Source: Fictibacillus nanhaiensis
GTDB taxonomy: Bacteria; Bacillota; Bacilli; Bacillales; Fictibacillaceae
DNA length: 64,000 bases
NCBI GenBank assembly: GCA_017052515.1
Contig: JAFHKR010000039.1
Coordinates: 558,001 to 622,000 of the forward strand
Reading direction: 5' to 3'
Shown piece by piece: positions 53,287-63,479 of the stretch; the first letter of the stretch is position 1, and each line of letters opens with the position of its first letter. The notes under the pieces are model-generated. The model saw only the letters and a list, made by a program, of their open reading frames with translations. It made no database searches and had not been told where the DNA came from. The translations under genes and the position numbers were made by a program.

Positions 53287-55221
53287 GTGCGAGTTTCGAA
53301 TGTAACTGTACGCAGGCGCTTAATTTTTGTTCTTGTTTTTGGGGTAGCTTTCTTTTTTGTCATTTCTGTAAGGCTCGGCTATGTTCAATTTGTGCTTGGA
53401 GATATGTTGACAGATCAAGCGCTTGATTCCTGGAGCAGGGACATACCCTTCGAACCGAAAAGAGGGAAGATCTTAGACCGAAATGATGTGGTACTCGCAA
53501 CAAATATTAGTGCTCCGACCGTTTTTGTTGTTCCAAGACAGATAAAGGAACCAGATGAAACAGCTGAAAAATTGGCTGCTTTGTTAAATATATCAAAAAC
53601 AGAAGTGTATCAAAGACTTACGAAGAAAGCCTCAATTGTGAGGATTGATAATGGAGGACGAAAAATCAGCAATGCGAAAGCAAAAGAAGTGGAAGCATTG
53701 AACCTGCCGGGTGTCTTTGTTGCAGAAGATAGTAAAAGGCATTATCCATATGGTTCTTACCTTTCTCATGTGTTGGGTTTTGCAGGTATTGATAGCCAAG
53801 GGCTCACAGGCCTAGAACTATACTATGATGAGCAGCTGAATGGGGAAAAAGGTCATATCTCTTTCTTCTCGGACGCAAGGGGACGGAGGATGCCATCGTT
53901 ATCGGACAAGTATGAGAAACCGAAAGATGGATACGACCTTAGATTAACGACAGATTCACGTGTTCAAACCATTATTGAAAGAGAGCTTGATATCGCTCAA
54001 GCTACTTATGACCCAGATGGAGCGATCGCTATAGCGATGAATCCGAATACGGGCGAAATTCTTGGCATGAGCTCACGCCCCGATTTTGACCCAGAAGAGT
54101 ATAAGCGTGTTTCACCAGAAGTCTACAATCGAAATCTGCCAGTGTGGGCACAATATGAACCTGGTTCTACCTTCAAGATCATTACACTTGCTGCTGCACT
54201 CGAAGAAGATAAAGTTGACTTAAATAAAGATCATTTTCACGATCCTGGATCGATCGAAGTTGCAGGGAGAAAGCTTAAATGCTGGAAAGCAGGTGGTCAT
54301 GGCAGTCAGAGCTTTTTAGAAGGCGTTCAGAACTCTTGTAACCCGGGATTCGTGATTCTTGGTCAACGATTAGGTAAAGATAAGCTCTTTGAATATATTA
54401 AAGACTTTGGGTTTGGGGAAAAGACAGGTGTTGATTTGGCTGGGGAAGGTAGAGGAATCTTATTCTCATTAGATCGAGTTGGTCCACTTGAGCTTGCTAC
54501 TACCGCGTTCGGACAAGGGGTTTCTGTTACTCCGATTCAACAAGTAGCTGCCGTGTCTGCGGCCGTAAACGGTGGTTATCTGTACGAACCCTATATAGCT
54601 AAAGAATTAGTGGATCCTATAACAGGAAAAGTAGTGAGTAAGCAGACTCCAAAACTGAAGAGAAAAGTGATCTCTGAAAAAACGTCAAAAGAAGTTAGAC
54701 GTGCATTAGAAAGTGTTGTAGCTCAAGGGACGGGGAAAAATGCATTTGTAGATGGTTATCGTGTTGGAGGGAAAACGGGAACTGCTCAAAAGGCAGAAGG
54801 TGGTGTCTATTTAAAGAACAACCATATCGTTTCCTTTATCGGGATGGCTCCTGCTAATAACCCTGAGATCGTTGTTTATGTTGCAATAGATAATCCGAAA
54901 GAAACCCTTCAGTTTGGTGGAATCGTGGCAGCACCAATCGTAGGAAATATTATTGAAGACAGTCTCTCTGCCATGGGAGTTAAAAAGCAAAAAGATCAGA
55001 TAGAAAAAGAGAAAACTTGGCTCGATGCTCCAGAGATAGTTGTTCCAGATTTAGTTGGAAAACAAACGAAAGAGCTGACGAACCTATTGTATAACCTTAA
55101 AATTGAAACTTCCGGAAAAGGGAATTACATCGTAGAGCAAGCTCCAAAAGCTGGTGTGAAGCTTGAAGCTGGTAAGACAATTCGTTTATTTTTGGGTGAC
55201 AAAAAAGAAGTGGAAGATTAA
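53287..55221 (+). CDS. spoVD: Stage V sporulation protein D (sporulation-specific PBP)
   Basis: Class B PBP needed for spore cortex peptidoglycan, working with the SEDS protein SpoVE. The 644-residue protein begins VRVSNVTVRRRL, the family start, with a membrane anchor to about residue 30, then RGKILDRNDVVLATN, active-site EPGSTFKIITL, SCN (QNSCNPGF), KTGTAQK and a single C-terminal PASTA domain (about 575-640). The GTG at 53287 is chosen because GGGAGG lies eight bases upstream; the frame could extend to 53239. It is a paralogue of the preceding pbpB, differing by having one rather than two PASTA domains. Confidence 0.95.
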   Translation: MRVSNVTVRRRLIFVLVFGVAFFFVISVRLGYVQFVLGDMLTDQALDSWSRDIPFEPKRGKILDRNDVVLATNISAPTVFVVPRQIKEPDETAEKLAALLNISKTEVYQRLTKKASIVRIDNGGRKISNAKAKEVEALNLPGVFVAEDSKRHYPYGSYLSHVLGFAGIDSQGLTGLELYYDEQLNGEKGHISFFSDARGRRMPSLSDKYEKPKDGYDLRLTTDSRVQTIIERELDIAQATYDPDGAIAIAMNPNTGEILGMSSRPDFDPEEYKRVSPEVYNRNLPVWAQYEPGSTFKIITLAAALEEDKVDLNKDHFHDPGSIEVAGRKLKCWKAGGHGSQSFLEGVQNSCNPGFVILGQRLGKDKLFEYIKDFGFGEKTGVDLAGEGRGILFSLDRVGPLELATTAFGQGVSVTPIQQVAAVSAAVNGGYLYEPYIAKELVDPITGKVVSKQTPKLKRKVISEKTSKEVRRALESVVAQGTGKNAFVDGYRVGGKTGTAQKAEGGVYLKNNHIVSFIGMAPANNPEIVVYVAIDNPKETLQFGGIVAAPIVGNIIEDSLSAMGVKKQKDQIEKEKTWLDAPEIVVPDLVGKQTKELTNLLYNLKIETSGKGNYIVEQAPKAGVKLEAGKTIRLFLGDKKEVED

Positions 55222-55239
55222 AATAAAGAATGTACACAT

Positions 55240-55275
55240 AGCCAAGCGCGGAATCTTGCTTGGCTTATTTTCTTT
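55240..55275 (+). terminator. Terminator after spoVD
   Basis: AGCCAAGC (55240-55247) / GCTTGGCT (55258-55265), then TATTTTCTTT. Confidence 0.8.
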
Positions 55276-55316
55276 AAAGATGCATATTAAACGCTCTATT
55301 ATAGAAAGATGTTACT

Positions 55317-55345
55317 TTGGTTCACTCATCTTCAAGTGATATAAG
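55317..55345 (+). promoter_or_regulatory. Candidate sigma-A promoter for murE
   Basis: TTGGTT (55317-55322), 17-base spacer, TATAAG (55340-55345), with a leader of about 95 bases to murE. It is downstream of the spoVD terminator, where a new promoter is needed. Confidence 0.4.
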
Positions 55346-55445
55346 ATAACACAAAAAGACGCTTTCTATGTGCTGCTACAACTATGCGAAACTACACTAT
55401 TTAAAAATTAATGCTTAACAATGATTAGAGGAGAGATCAGGATTA

Positions 55446-56912
55446 ATGGAATTAAAAGAACTGCTTACATATTTAGTGAACTATGAAATGGATATCCAAG
55501 CCAATCCTGAAATTACCTCCATTCAAATGGATTCCAGGAAAGCTGGGGAAGGCTGTCTTTTTGTTTGTATGGAAGGTCTACTGTTTGATGGACATGATTT
55601 TGCAGAAGCCGTCGCTAAAAATGGTGCTGCTGCTATTTTAGCTGAGAAGGACATCGATGTTAACATTCCTGTTATAAAAGTGAAAAATACAAAAAAAGCT
55701 CTTGCGGTATTAGCGGATGCCTTTTATGGCCACCCTTCACAAAAGCTTCATCTGATAGGGATAACTGGTACGAATGGGAAGACGACGACATCACATCTCA
55801 TTGAAAAAGTTTTAAGAGATGCTGGGAAAAGCACTGGGATGATCGGGACGATTGAAATGAAGATCAAAGATCAAAGCTTTAAGGTAGCCAATACTACACC
55901 TGATTCATTATTTTTGCAGAATGCGTTTTATCAAATGAATCAAGAGAAAGTTGAGGCAGCTGTAATGGAAGTGTCTTCGCATGCTCTCGTTCAAGGTAGA
56001 GTCTGGGGATGTGACTTTAATATCGCTGTATTCACGAACTTGACACAAGATCATTTGGACTACCATAAAAATATGGAAGAATACAAGTTTGCAAAGAGTC
56101 TTCTGTTCTCTCAAATGGGAAATACTTATAACAAATCAGATCGAAAAGTTGCAGTACTAAATAACGACGATCCAGCTTCAAAAATGTTTGGAAGTGTAAC
56201 ATCGGCACAGGTTATTTCTTATGGAATAGATAATGATAGTGACGTTCGTGCGACCAATATTTTGATTGGATCTCAAGGAACTACATTTACACTGCATACT
56301 CCAGTCGGGTCACGAGAGGTTACGTTGAAGCTGATCGGAAAGTTCTCCGTATATAATGTGCTGGCAGCAACAACAGCATGTTTGTTATCGGGATTAGATC
56401 TAGATCAAATTCTTTCAAGTCTAAAAGAAGTAACAGGAGTTTCTGGCAGATTTGAACCTGTTATCGCAGGTCAAGATTATACGGTGATCGTTGACTACGC
56501 ACATACGCCAGATAGCTTAGAGAATGTTCTGAGAACCATTAAAGAATTCGCTACAGGGAAAATTACAGCGATTGTTGGGTGTGGTGGTGACCGTGATAAG
56601 ACAAAGCGCCCACTCATGGCAGGAATTGCAGCTAACTTAGCTGATCATGCGATCTTCACTAGTGATAATCCGAGAACAGAGGATCCTCTTCAGATCTTAA
56701 AAGATATGGAAGAGGGTGTAGACGAAGGGAATTATGTGACCATCCCTGATCGTAAAAAGGCAATTGAATATGCAGTTGAACAGGCTAGTGCAAACGATGT
56801 TATACTAATAGCCGGTAAAGGTCATGAAACCTATCAGATCATTGGTAAAGACATTTTAGAATTTGATGATCGAATCGTTGCAAGGGAAGCAATTAAGGCG
56901 GTGAAAAAATGA
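55446..56912 (+). CDS. murE: UDP-MurNAc-L-Ala-D-Glu:meso-diaminopimelate ligase
   Basis: Adds meso-diaminopimelate to the stem peptide in the cytoplasm. The 488-residue Mur ligase has [18 protein letters not shown] in domain 1, the ATP loop [14 protein letters not shown] (about residues 107-120), [10 protein letters not shown], and the DNPRTEDP motif near residue 400, which specifies meso-DAP rather than lysine. Ribosome binding site AGAGGAGAG. Its last bases overlap the murF start (AAATGA), so the two are translationally coupled. Confidence 0.96.
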   Translation: MELKELLTYLVNYEMDIQANPEITSIQMDSRKAGEGCLFVCMEGLLFDGHDFAEAVAKNGAAAILAEKDIDVNIPVIKVKNTKKALAVLADAFYGHPSQKLHLIGITGTNGKTTTSHLIEKVLRDAGKSTGMIGTIEMKIKDQSFKVANTTPDSLFLQNAFYQMNQEKVEAAVMEVSSHALVQGRVWGCDFNIAVFTNLTQDHLDYHKNMEEYKFAKSLLFSQMGNTYNKSDRKVAVLNNDDPASKMFGSVTSAQVISYGIDNDSDVRATNILIGSQGTTFTLHTPVGSREVTLKLIGKFSVYNVLAATTACLLSGLDLDQILSSLKEVTGVSGRFEPVIAGQDYTVIVDYAHTPDSLENVLRTIKEFATGKITAIVGCGGDRDKTKRPLMAGIAANLADHAIFTSDNPRTEDPLQILKDMEEGVDEGNYVTIPDRKKAIEYAVEQASANDVILIAGKGHETYQIIGKDILEFDDRIVAREAIKAVKK

Positions 56913-58291
56913 AATTAGATTTTAAAGAACTGGTCTCATTAGCAGATCGTACGAGTGGAAAGTATGAAAACCTTATATTAGAGGGTGTTTCTAAAGATAC
57001 AAGACTTAAAAGTGAAAATGCACTTTACTTACCGATAGCTGGCGAGCGATTTGATGGTCATGATTTTCTACTAAATGCGATTGAACAAGGTTGTACAGCT
57101 ACGGTCTGGGAGGAAGGGAAACTTCTTCCAGAAGGATTGCCGGAAGATTTTCCTATTCTTTACACAAAAGATACAGTGGCGTTTTTGCAAGATGTATCTA
57201 AATATTATTTGAAGAAGATCAATCCTGTTGTTGTAGCTGTAACGGGCAGTAACGGTAAAACAACAACAAAAGACATGATCGAAAGTGTTTCTTCTGAAAA
57301 CTTTAAGACGTTTAAAACGCAAGGGAATTACAACAATCATATTGGAATGCCTTTGACCATTCTAGCGATGGAAGATACTACAGAAGTACTCATTCTAGAA
57401 ATGGGTATGAGTGATTATGGAGAGATATCTCTTTTAAGTAAGATTGCAGAGCCAGATGTGGCTGTTATTACGAATATCGGTGAAAGCCATCTCGAACAAC
57501 TTGGTAGTCGTGAAGGAATTGCAAAAGCGAAACTTGAGATCGCAGATGGTTTAAAACAAGGTGGGCTGTTTATCATCGATGGAGATGAACCGCTTCTTTC
57601 ACATGTAAAAGGTGAGAACGTATTACAAGTTGGTTTTGGAGATTCAAATACACTGAAGTTATCTAACCTTAAGACAGATGTAAATGGTGTAACGTTTTCT
57701 TTAGAAGAAGGTACGACCGTGTATCGCATACCAATGCTCGGACGTCATAATATTAAAAATGCAGCATATGCCATAGCTGTAGGACATTACTTGAATATTG
57801 AAGAAAATAAGATACTAGAAGGACTTGAGAACCTTAAAGTGACTTCCATGCGTCTTGAAATGAAAAGCGGCAAGAAGGAAACACTTCTTATCAACGATGC
57901 CTACAACGCTAGTCCAACGAGTATGATTGCAGCTCTAGAAACACTTGCTGAACTGAAGGATTACTCTAAAAAGGTCGCTGTCCTCGGAGATATGTATGAA
58001 TTAGGCTCAAATGAAGAAGAGATGCATCGAAACATAGCGAAGCATGTGGATGATACGATTTCTCACGTGATATGTGTAGGGCAAAAAGGTGCTTGGATCG
58101 CAGATGAACTAATGAAACATAAAAATGAAGACCTTGAAGTTATTCAATGTCTGACAAAAGAAGAAGCGGAAGAACCAATAACTAGATTATTATCAAAAGA
58201 CACTGCTATTCTTTTTAAAGCATCAAGAGGGATGGTATTAGAAACCCTAGTCTCGAAATTTGTAGAGAAAGAACAGGAGTCGAAAAAATGA
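56909..58291 (+). CDS. murF: UDP-MurNAc-tripeptide:D-alanyl-D-alanine ligase
   Basis: Adds D-Ala-D-Ala, completing the pentapeptide precursor. The 460-residue protein has [26 protein letters not shown] in domain 1, the ATP loop [13 protein letters not shown] (about residues 112-124), [11 protein letters not shown], and the family YNASPTSM substrate motif ([12 protein letters not shown]) about residue 330. It overlaps murE by four bases and mraY by four bases, both ATGA junctions. Confidence 0.96.
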   Translation: MKLDFKELVSLADRTSGKYENLILEGVSKDTRLKSENALYLPIAGERFDGHDFLLNAIEQGCTATVWEEGKLLPEGLPEDFPILYTKDTVAFLQDVSKYYLKKINPVVVAVTGSNGKTTTKDMIESVSSENFKTFKTQGNYNNHIGMPLTILAMEDTTEVLILEMGMSDYGEISLLSKIAEPDVAVITNIGESHLEQLGSREGIAKAKLEIADGLKQGGLFIIDGDEPLLSHVKGENVLQVGFGDSNTLKLSNLKTDVNGVTFSLEEGTTVYRIPMLGRHNIKNAAYAIAVGHYLNIEENKILEGLENLKVTSMRLEMKSGKKETLLINDAYNASPTSMIAALETLAELKDYSKKVAVLGDMYELGSNEEEMHRNIAKHVDDTISHVICVGQKGAWIADELMKHKNEDLEVIQCLTKEEAEEPITRLLSKDTAILFKASRGMVLETLVSKFVEKEQESKK

Positions 58292-59262
58292 TTGAGCAAG
58301 TCTTACTATTTACATTAGTAGCATCCTTCTTAATTGCGGTATTAAGTTCACCCTTTTTCATTCCGTTTTTAAGAAGATTGAAATTTGGGCAGAGCATCCG
58401 TGATGAAGGCCCGAAATCTCACCAAAAAAAGCAAGGAACACCTACGATGGGCGGGATTGTTATCGTCTTAGCCCTCGTTATCGCAACTTATGCGATGACC
58501 GCTAAGTTTTTTGCAGTTACAGCAGAAACCCATCTGCTAATCCTCGTTACATTAGGATATGGACTTATTGGTTTTTTAGATGATTTTATTAAAGTAGTGA
58601 AGAAAAGAAATCTCGGTTTAACATCGAAGCAAAAATTAGTAGGGCAATTAATCATTGCAGCTCTTTTCTTCTTAGGATTAAGAGCGATTGATTTTTCAAC
58701 GGAAATTTCAGTTCCTGGAACAGATTTTTCGTTTGACCTAGGATGGTTTTACCCAGTATTGGTTGTATTCATGTTAATCGGTGCTTCTAATGCAGTAAAC
58801 CTAACGGATGGACTGGATGGATTGTTGGCAGGAACAGCAGCTATTGCTTTTGGTGCATTCGCTGTCTTGTCATCTACCATTCTCCAATTTGAAGCTGCCA
58901 TCTTCTGTGTGGCTGTTGTTGGTGCTGTACTTGGCTTTTTAGTTTTTAACGCGCACCCAGCGAAAGTGTTCATGGGAGATACCGGATCACTGGCTCTAGG
59001 TGGTGCGATTAGTGCGGTCGCAATCTTAACCAAGCTTGAGATTTTGCTAGTTATTATTGGCGGAGTTTTTGTAATTGAAACCCTTTCTGTAATGATTCAA
59101 GTAGCTTCATTTAAGTTAACTCGCAAGCGTGTATTTAAGATGAGCCCGCTTCATCATCACTATGAATTGTCAGGCTGGAGTGAATGGCGTATCGTTGTTA
59201 CATTTTGGCTTGTAGGATTGGTATTTGCAGCACTAGGAATTTATTTAGAGGTGTGGGTATAA
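58288..59262 (+). CDS. mraY: Phospho-MurNAc-pentapeptide transferase MraY
   Basis: Transfers phospho-MurNAc-pentapeptide to undecaprenyl phosphate, making lipid I on the inner face of the membrane. The 324-residue protein has ten helices and the full set of catalytic motifs: [31 protein letters not shown] (Asp pair), [12 protein letters not shown] (NLTDGLDG) and the C-terminal MSPLHHHYE His cluster. It starts inside the murF stop and abuts murD directly. Confidence 0.97.
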   Translation: MIEQVLLFTLVASFLIAVLSSPFFIPFLRRLKFGQSIRDEGPKSHQKKQGTPTMGGIVIVLALVIATYAMTAKFFAVTAETHLLILVTLGYGLIGFLDDFIKVVKKRNLGLTSKQKLVGQLIIAALFFLGLRAIDFSTEISVPGTDFSFDLGWFYPVLVVFMLIGASNAVNLTDGLDGLLAGTAAIAFGAFAVLSSTILQFEAAIFCVAVVGAVLGFLVFNAHPAKVFMGDTGSLALGGAISAVAILTKLEILLVIIGGVFVIETLSVMIQVASFKLTRKRVFKMSPLHHHYELSGWSEWRIVVTFWLVGLVFAALGIYLEVWV

Positions 59263-60615
59263 ATGAAGGACACTACTTTTTTTAAAGACAAAAAGATATT
59301 AATCGTAGGATTAGCCAAGAGCGGTTTTGCTGGTGCAAAACTGCTTCATTCGTTTGGGGCTCATCTAACAGTGAACGACAAAAGCCCTAGAGAAGGAAAT
59401 GCAGAAGCAGAAAAACTGGAGAAACTTGGTATTGAAGTGGTTTGTGGAGACCATCCGCTGACATTGCTAGATAGCAAGTTGGACTTTATTGTAAAGAATC
59501 CAGGAATTCCTTATCAAAACCCTTTGATCGATGAAGCGGTCAAACGAAACATTCCGGTATATACGGAAGTGGAAATTGCAGGTATGATTTCAGACGCATC
59601 CATTATTGCGATCACAGGGTCAAACGGTAAGACGACAACAACCACCCTAATTGGGGATATGTTAAAAAACAGTGATAAGACACCAGTCGTAGCAGGGAAT
59701 ATCGGTACTGTGTTCTCCGAGGTTGCTGCCAAATCTACTGAGAAAGATATATTAGTAGCTGAACTTTCTAGCTTTCAGTTAATGGGAACAGAGCGGTTCA
59801 AGCCACAGATCGCCGTTTTTCTGAACTTATTTGAAGCACATTTAGATTATCACGGTTCTCTTGATGAATACGGAAAAGCAAAAGCTAAGATCACTGAGAA
59901 CCAAGATTCCTCTGATTATGTAATCTATAACGCAGATGATGAACGTGTCTCATATTTAATGAAGAACTCTAAAGCTAAACATATCCCATTTTCTGTTAAA
60001 GAGAAACATGAGGGTGGGGTCTATGTGGAAGATGGTGCACTTTATTTTCAGGATCAAAAAGTTATTGATCTAAGCGAGATCGTCTTACCTGGTAAACACA
60101 ATCTATCTAATATTATGGCAGCTGTAGCCGCTTCTTTATTAGCTGGCGCAACATTAGAACAGATCCGTCAAGTCCTAACTTCGTTTCCGGGAGTTAAACA
60201 TCGTCTCCAGTATGTAGGAGAGCTTAACGGAAGACGTTTCTACAATGATTCCAAAGCCACGAATATATTAGCGACGAATGCCGCGTTGTCGGCATTTGAA
60301 CAACCTGTAATCTTACTAGCTGGTGGTCTTGATCGTGGAAATTCATTTGATGATCTGCTTCCATCACTAAAGAATGTAAAAGCAATGGTTACTTTTGGTC
60401 AAACCGCTGAAAAATTAGCACAAACTGCAAATCAGGCAGGAATAGAAACGATAAAACGTGCTGATAATGTGGAAGATGCTGTTCCCCTTGCGTACAGTCT
60501 ATCGGACGAAGAAGACGTTATCTTGTTATCCCCTGCATGTGCAAGCTGGGATCAATATAAGACATTCGAACAAAGAGGGGACATGTTTATCAACTCTGTG
60601 CATAAACTTAAATAA
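59263..60615 (+). CDS. murD: UDP-MurNAc-L-alanine:D-glutamate ligase
   Basis: Adds D-Glu to UDP-MurNAc-L-Ala. The 450-residue protein has the N-terminal Rossmann-like ILIVGLAKSGFAGAKLL, VKNPGIPYQNP, the ATP loop [15 protein letters not shown] (about residues 117-131), NLFEAHLDYHG and HRLQYVGELNGRRFYNDSKATN. Its ATG follows the mraY TAA without a gap, with GAGGTG inside the mraY end. Spacing to spoVE is 36 bases. Confidence 0.96.
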   Translation: MKDTTFFKDKKILIVGLAKSGFAGAKLLHSFGAHLTVNDKSPREGNAEAEKLEKLGIEVVCGDHPLTLLDSKLDFIVKNPGIPYQNPLIDEAVKRNIPVYTEVEIAGMISDASIIAITGSNGKTTTTTLIGDMLKNSDKTPVVAGNIGTVFSEVAAKSTEKDILVAELSSFQLMGTERFKPQIAVFLNLFEAHLDYHGSLDEYGKAKAKITENQDSSDYVIYNADDERVSYLMKNSKAKHIPFSVKEKHEGGVYVEDGALYFQDQKVIDLSEIVLPGKHNLSNIMAAVAASLLAGATLEQIRQVLTSFPGVKHRLQYVGELNGRRFYNDSKATNILATNAALSAFEQPVILLAGGLDRGNSFDDLLPSLKNVKAMVTFGQTAEKLAQTANQAGIETIKRADNVEDAVPLAYSLSDEEDVILLSPACASWDQYKTFEQRGDMFINSVHKLK

Positions 60616-60651
60616 GGTTTGTACAAATAAGAAGAGTTGAGGTGTTTCCCT

Positions 60652-61752
60652 TTGCCTGCAACGAGATCAACCCCTGATATCATAATGATTGTTGTTACGC
60701 TTTTGTTGTTATCGATCGGTATAATAATGGTTTATAGCGCGAGTGCAGATTTAGGGCTATACAAGTTTGATGATGCGTTCTTTTTTGCAAAGCGACAATT
60801 ATTATTTGCCGGTGTGGGAATTGCAGCGATGTTTTTTATCATGAACATCAATTACATGACGTGGAGAGTCTGGTCTAAGATCCTTCTGATCATTTGTTTT
60901 GTATTGTTGATCGCTGTTCTTATCCCAGGTATCGGTATGGTACGAGGCGGTGCAAGAAGTTGGATCGGTGTGGGTGCTTTTTCCATCCAGCCGTCTGAAT
61001 TTATGAAACTTGCCATGATTACATTCTTAGCTAAGTATTTATCAGAGCATCAAAAAAAGATCACTTCACTGAAAAAAGGTTTAGTACCTACTCTAGGATT
61101 AGTGATGATCGCTTTTGGAATGATCATGCTTCAACCAGATCTAGGAACCGGTGCTGTGATGGTCGGAACTAGTATCGTGATGGTTTTTGTTGCAGGAGCG
61201 CGTATCTCTCATTTTGTTGGGATGGCTTTGATCGGTCTGATCGGACTTGCGGGGCTGATCATATCTGCTCCTTATCGAATTAAGAGGATTACTTCTTTCC
61301 TTGACCCTTGGAGTGATCCATTAGGTAGTGGATTTCAGATTATACAGTCACTCTATTCTCTCGGTCCAGGTGGATTGCTTGGACTAGGCTTAGGGCAGAG
61401 TAGACAAAAATTTGGTTATCTCCCTGAACCGCAAACGGACTTTATCTTTGCGATTCTGTCAGAAGAGCTCGGTTTTATTGGTGCTGTTTTTGTATTAATC
61501 CTCTTTAGCCTTCTCTTATGGCGAGGTATCCGAATCGCTTTAGGAGCTCCAGATCTATTCGGCAGCTTTTTAGCGATAGGAATCATAGGAATGGTCGCTA
61601 TACAGGTGATGATTAATATCGGAGTTGTAACAGGTTTGATGCCTGTAACTGGAATAACACTTCCATTTTTAAGTTATGGAGGATCCTCATTAACACTAAT
61701 GCTCGCATCAATTGGAGTAATCCTCAATATTAGCCGGTATTCAAGGTATTAA
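60652..61752 (+). CDS. spoVE: Stage V sporulation protein E (SEDS glycosyltransferase)
   Basis: Polymerises cortex peptidoglycan with SpoVD. The 366-residue protein, the same length as in B. subtilis, has ten helices and the SEDS motifs MVYSASADLGLYKFDDAFFFAKRQLLFAG, GVGAFSIQPSEFMKLAM, QPDLGTGAV, GLGLGQSRQKFGYLPEPQTDFIFAILSEELGF and LPFLSYGGSSLTLM. The start is TTG at 60652, seven bases after GAGGTG; an upstream frame to 60637 overlaps that site. It is followed by a terminator and a 585-base gap where murG would be expected. Confidence 0.95.
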   Translation: MPATRSTPDIIMIVVTLLLLSIGIIMVYSASADLGLYKFDDAFFFAKRQLLFAGVGIAAMFFIMNINYMTWRVWSKILLIICFVLLIAVLIPGIGMVRGGARSWIGVGAFSIQPSEFMKLAMITFLAKYLSEHQKKITSLKKGLVPTLGLVMIAFGMIMLQPDLGTGAVMVGTSIVMVFVAGARISHFVGMALIGLIGLAGLIISAPYRIKRITSFLDPWSDPLGSGFQIIQSLYSLGPGGLLGLGLGQSRQKFGYLPEPQTDFIFAILSEELGFIGAVFVLILFSLLLWRGIRIALGAPDLFGSFLAIGIIGMVAIQVMINIGVVTGLMPVTGITLPFLSYGGSSLTLMLASIGVILNISRYSRY

Positions 61753-61804
61753 TACTTGAGTTTCAAAGGAAATTCTCTTATTCTAAACATAGCGATTTAA
61801 AGAC

Positions 61805-61840
61805 GTTACCCTGTCAATTATGGCAGGGTAACTTCTTTTT
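61805..61840 (+). terminator. Terminator of the murE-spoVE unit
   Basis: GTTACCCTG (61805-61813) / CAGGGTAAC (61824-61832), then TTCTTTTT. In an uninterrupted cluster murG would begin about here. Confidence 0.85.
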
Positions 61841-61896
61841 CTATATTTGTTTTTTAATGTTATTGTTTCTTATAAGCTAGTCTCTGCTCTTAAATT

Positions 61897-62166
61897 CTTG
61901 TCTTCTAGACAGTTGATTGAAGTGGAGGGTGCGAGACTCTCAGCTAGGACAGGCGGGCAGTCCTAAAAGTGGAAGTGGCTCGTTCAGCCCCGACTAGCAA
62001 AAGGTGAATGGGCTAGTAAGGCGCACTTTGCCTTATGGTCCATTTAGCTTTTGACCTCGAGGGGCTAGCCACTGCAACTAGGCAGGTGAGACACTTATAC
62101 GAGAAACGTACGAATGTGGCTCACCGCCTGCCCCGCGGAAAGCGAGCATGCTGTAACGTAAATCAA
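61897..62166. repeat. Structured dispersed repeat, copy 2, interrupted by a second element
   Basis: It has the same ends as copy 1 at 19.8 kb: TTGTC-N6-GACA, then TTGATTGAAGTGG (61913) to AATCAA (62166), and the same 3' block around GAAACGTACGAATGTGGCTC. The halves are separated by about 120 extra bases (61961-62081), which contain AGTGGCT-GCCCC / GGGGC-AGCCACT stems and a block related to the element at 415-532. The remaining bases to murB (62167-62337) hold only a weak CGACA / TGTCG hairpin with TTTTT and a CGTTAG / CTAACG palindrome, and no gene. Confidence 0.75.
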
Positions 62167-62337
62167 CCACATTCAAGAGCGACAATGATAATCAGATGTC
62201 GTTTTTCAGAAATAAGAAACAAAATCGTTAGTTCTAACGAATACTACTTTGTCGATGTTTAAGGACATTGAAAACATGGAAAAGATTAACGCATAGCATA
62301 TAAATAGAACGATGCGTATGAACGTAGGGGGTTTTTA

Positions 62338-63252
62338 ATGATGTATAGCCAATTAGCTGAGAAATTAAAAAGTGAAGATTTAGGTACTGTCCTAGTAAAT
62401 GAGCCATTAAAAAATCACACCACATTAAAAATTGGTGGGCCAGCTGATCTTTTTTATGAACCGAAAGATATTGAAAGTCTAAAAAAAGCATTAGGTTATA
62501 TAAAAGAAGCGAACGCACCGATACGTGCAATCGGAAGAGGATCTAACCTGTTAGTTGCTGACGGGGGCATAGAAGGTGTTGTCATTAAAGTAGGGGAGGG
62601 GATCAACCACCTTGAAAAAGACGATACCAAGATCAGAGTTGGTGGTGGATATTCACTCATTCCGCTTGCAACTCTAATGTCACGTGAAGCATATACGGGT
62701 CTAGAGTTTGCAGCAGGTATTCCGGGCTCGGTTGGCGGCGCTGTTTTCATGAATGCAGGTGCGCATGGATCAGATATGTCAAAGATCGTTGAGAAGGCTT
62801 TAATACTATTACCTGATGGTGAACTTACATGGCTTACTAATGAAGAACTTAAATTCTCTTACCGTACTTCTGTCCTTCAAGAGACAGGTGGGATCTGTGT
62901 AGAAGTCATCCTCGTTTTGGATAAGGGCGATAAAGAAACCATTATGGCCGAGCTTAAGAAGAATAAAGATTATCGCAGAAACACTCAGCCGTGGAACTTT
63001 CCATGTTGTGGTAGTGTGTTCCGTAATCCTCTCCCTAATTATGCAGGACATCTTATTGAAACATCGGGACTTAAAGGAACAAAAGTAGGTGGAGCACAAG
63101 TTTCTGAGATGCACGCGAATTTCATTGTAAATACTGGAGATGCAAAAGCAAAAGACGTGCTGGATCTTATCAGTTTTATACAAAAAACGATTAAAGAAAA
63201 GCATGGTGTTGAACTTCATACAGAAGTTGAGATCATTGGTAGAAATGATTAA
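62338..63252 (+). CDS. murB: UDP-N-acetylenolpyruvoylglucosamine reductase
   Basis: FAD enzyme that makes UDP-MurNAc with NADPH. The 304-residue protein has the FAD-binding [48 protein letters not shown], the substrate-binding SYRTS, and the catalytic Ser in CCGSVFRNP with the C-terminal HTEVEIIG Glu. It is of the shorter type II kind. Two ATG codons in tandem open the frame after GGGGG, so the start may be 62338 or 62341. It normally follows murG, which is missing here. Confidence 0.95.
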   Translation: MMYSQLAEKLKSEDLGTVLVNEPLKNHTTLKIGGPADLFYEPKDIESLKKALGYIKEANAPIRAIGRGSNLLVADGGIEGVVIKVGEGINHLEKDDTKIRVGGGYSLIPLATLMSREAYTGLEFAAGIPGSVGGAVFMNAGAHGSDMSKIVEKALILLPDGELTWLTNEELKFSYRTSVLQETGGICVEVILVLDKGDKETIMAELKKNKDYRRNTQPWNFPCCGSVFRNPLPNYAGHLIETSGLKGTKVGGAQVSEMHANFIVNTGDAKAKDVLDLISFIQKTIKEKHGVELHTEVEIIGRND

Positions 63253-63292
63253 CAAAAAATTGGATAAATAGTGCTGAATTGCGGCTTATCCG

Positions 63293-63301
63293 TGCTATAA
63301 T
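63293..63301 (+). promoter_or_regulatory. Extended -10 promoter upstream of divIB
   Basis: TGCTATAAT is a perfect TGnTATAAT box 40 bases after murB; no -35 is evident. It would yield a leader of about 170 bases. Confidence 0.55.
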
Positions 63302-63397
63302 ACAAAGAACAAGAAAAAATTAACTTTTGACGTTTCGAAACGAACCATACATTTCGTTATCTTCTGACAGTTGGACTGTTATCAGTACCTTTTGAAG

Positions 63398-63430
63398 ACT
63401 TGGCGTCTAGCTGCCAAGTTCTTTTATTTC
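63398..63430 (+). terminator. Hairpin with T-rich tail in the divIB leader
   Basis: ACTTGGC (63398-63404) / GCCAAGT (63413-63419), then TCTTTTATTTCT. It lies between the promoter at 63293 and the divIB start, so it could terminate murB transcripts or attenuate divIB. Confidence 0.55.
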
Positions 63431-63479
63431 TGTCAACCGTTAATGTTTCTTGTACTAACTTATAAAACGGAGGAAGAGG

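Noticed and set aside
62035-62262. 75-codon open frame inside the second repeat copy
   Set aside because: It lies within a structured repeat, has no ribosome binding site, and the frame is not kept in copy 1.
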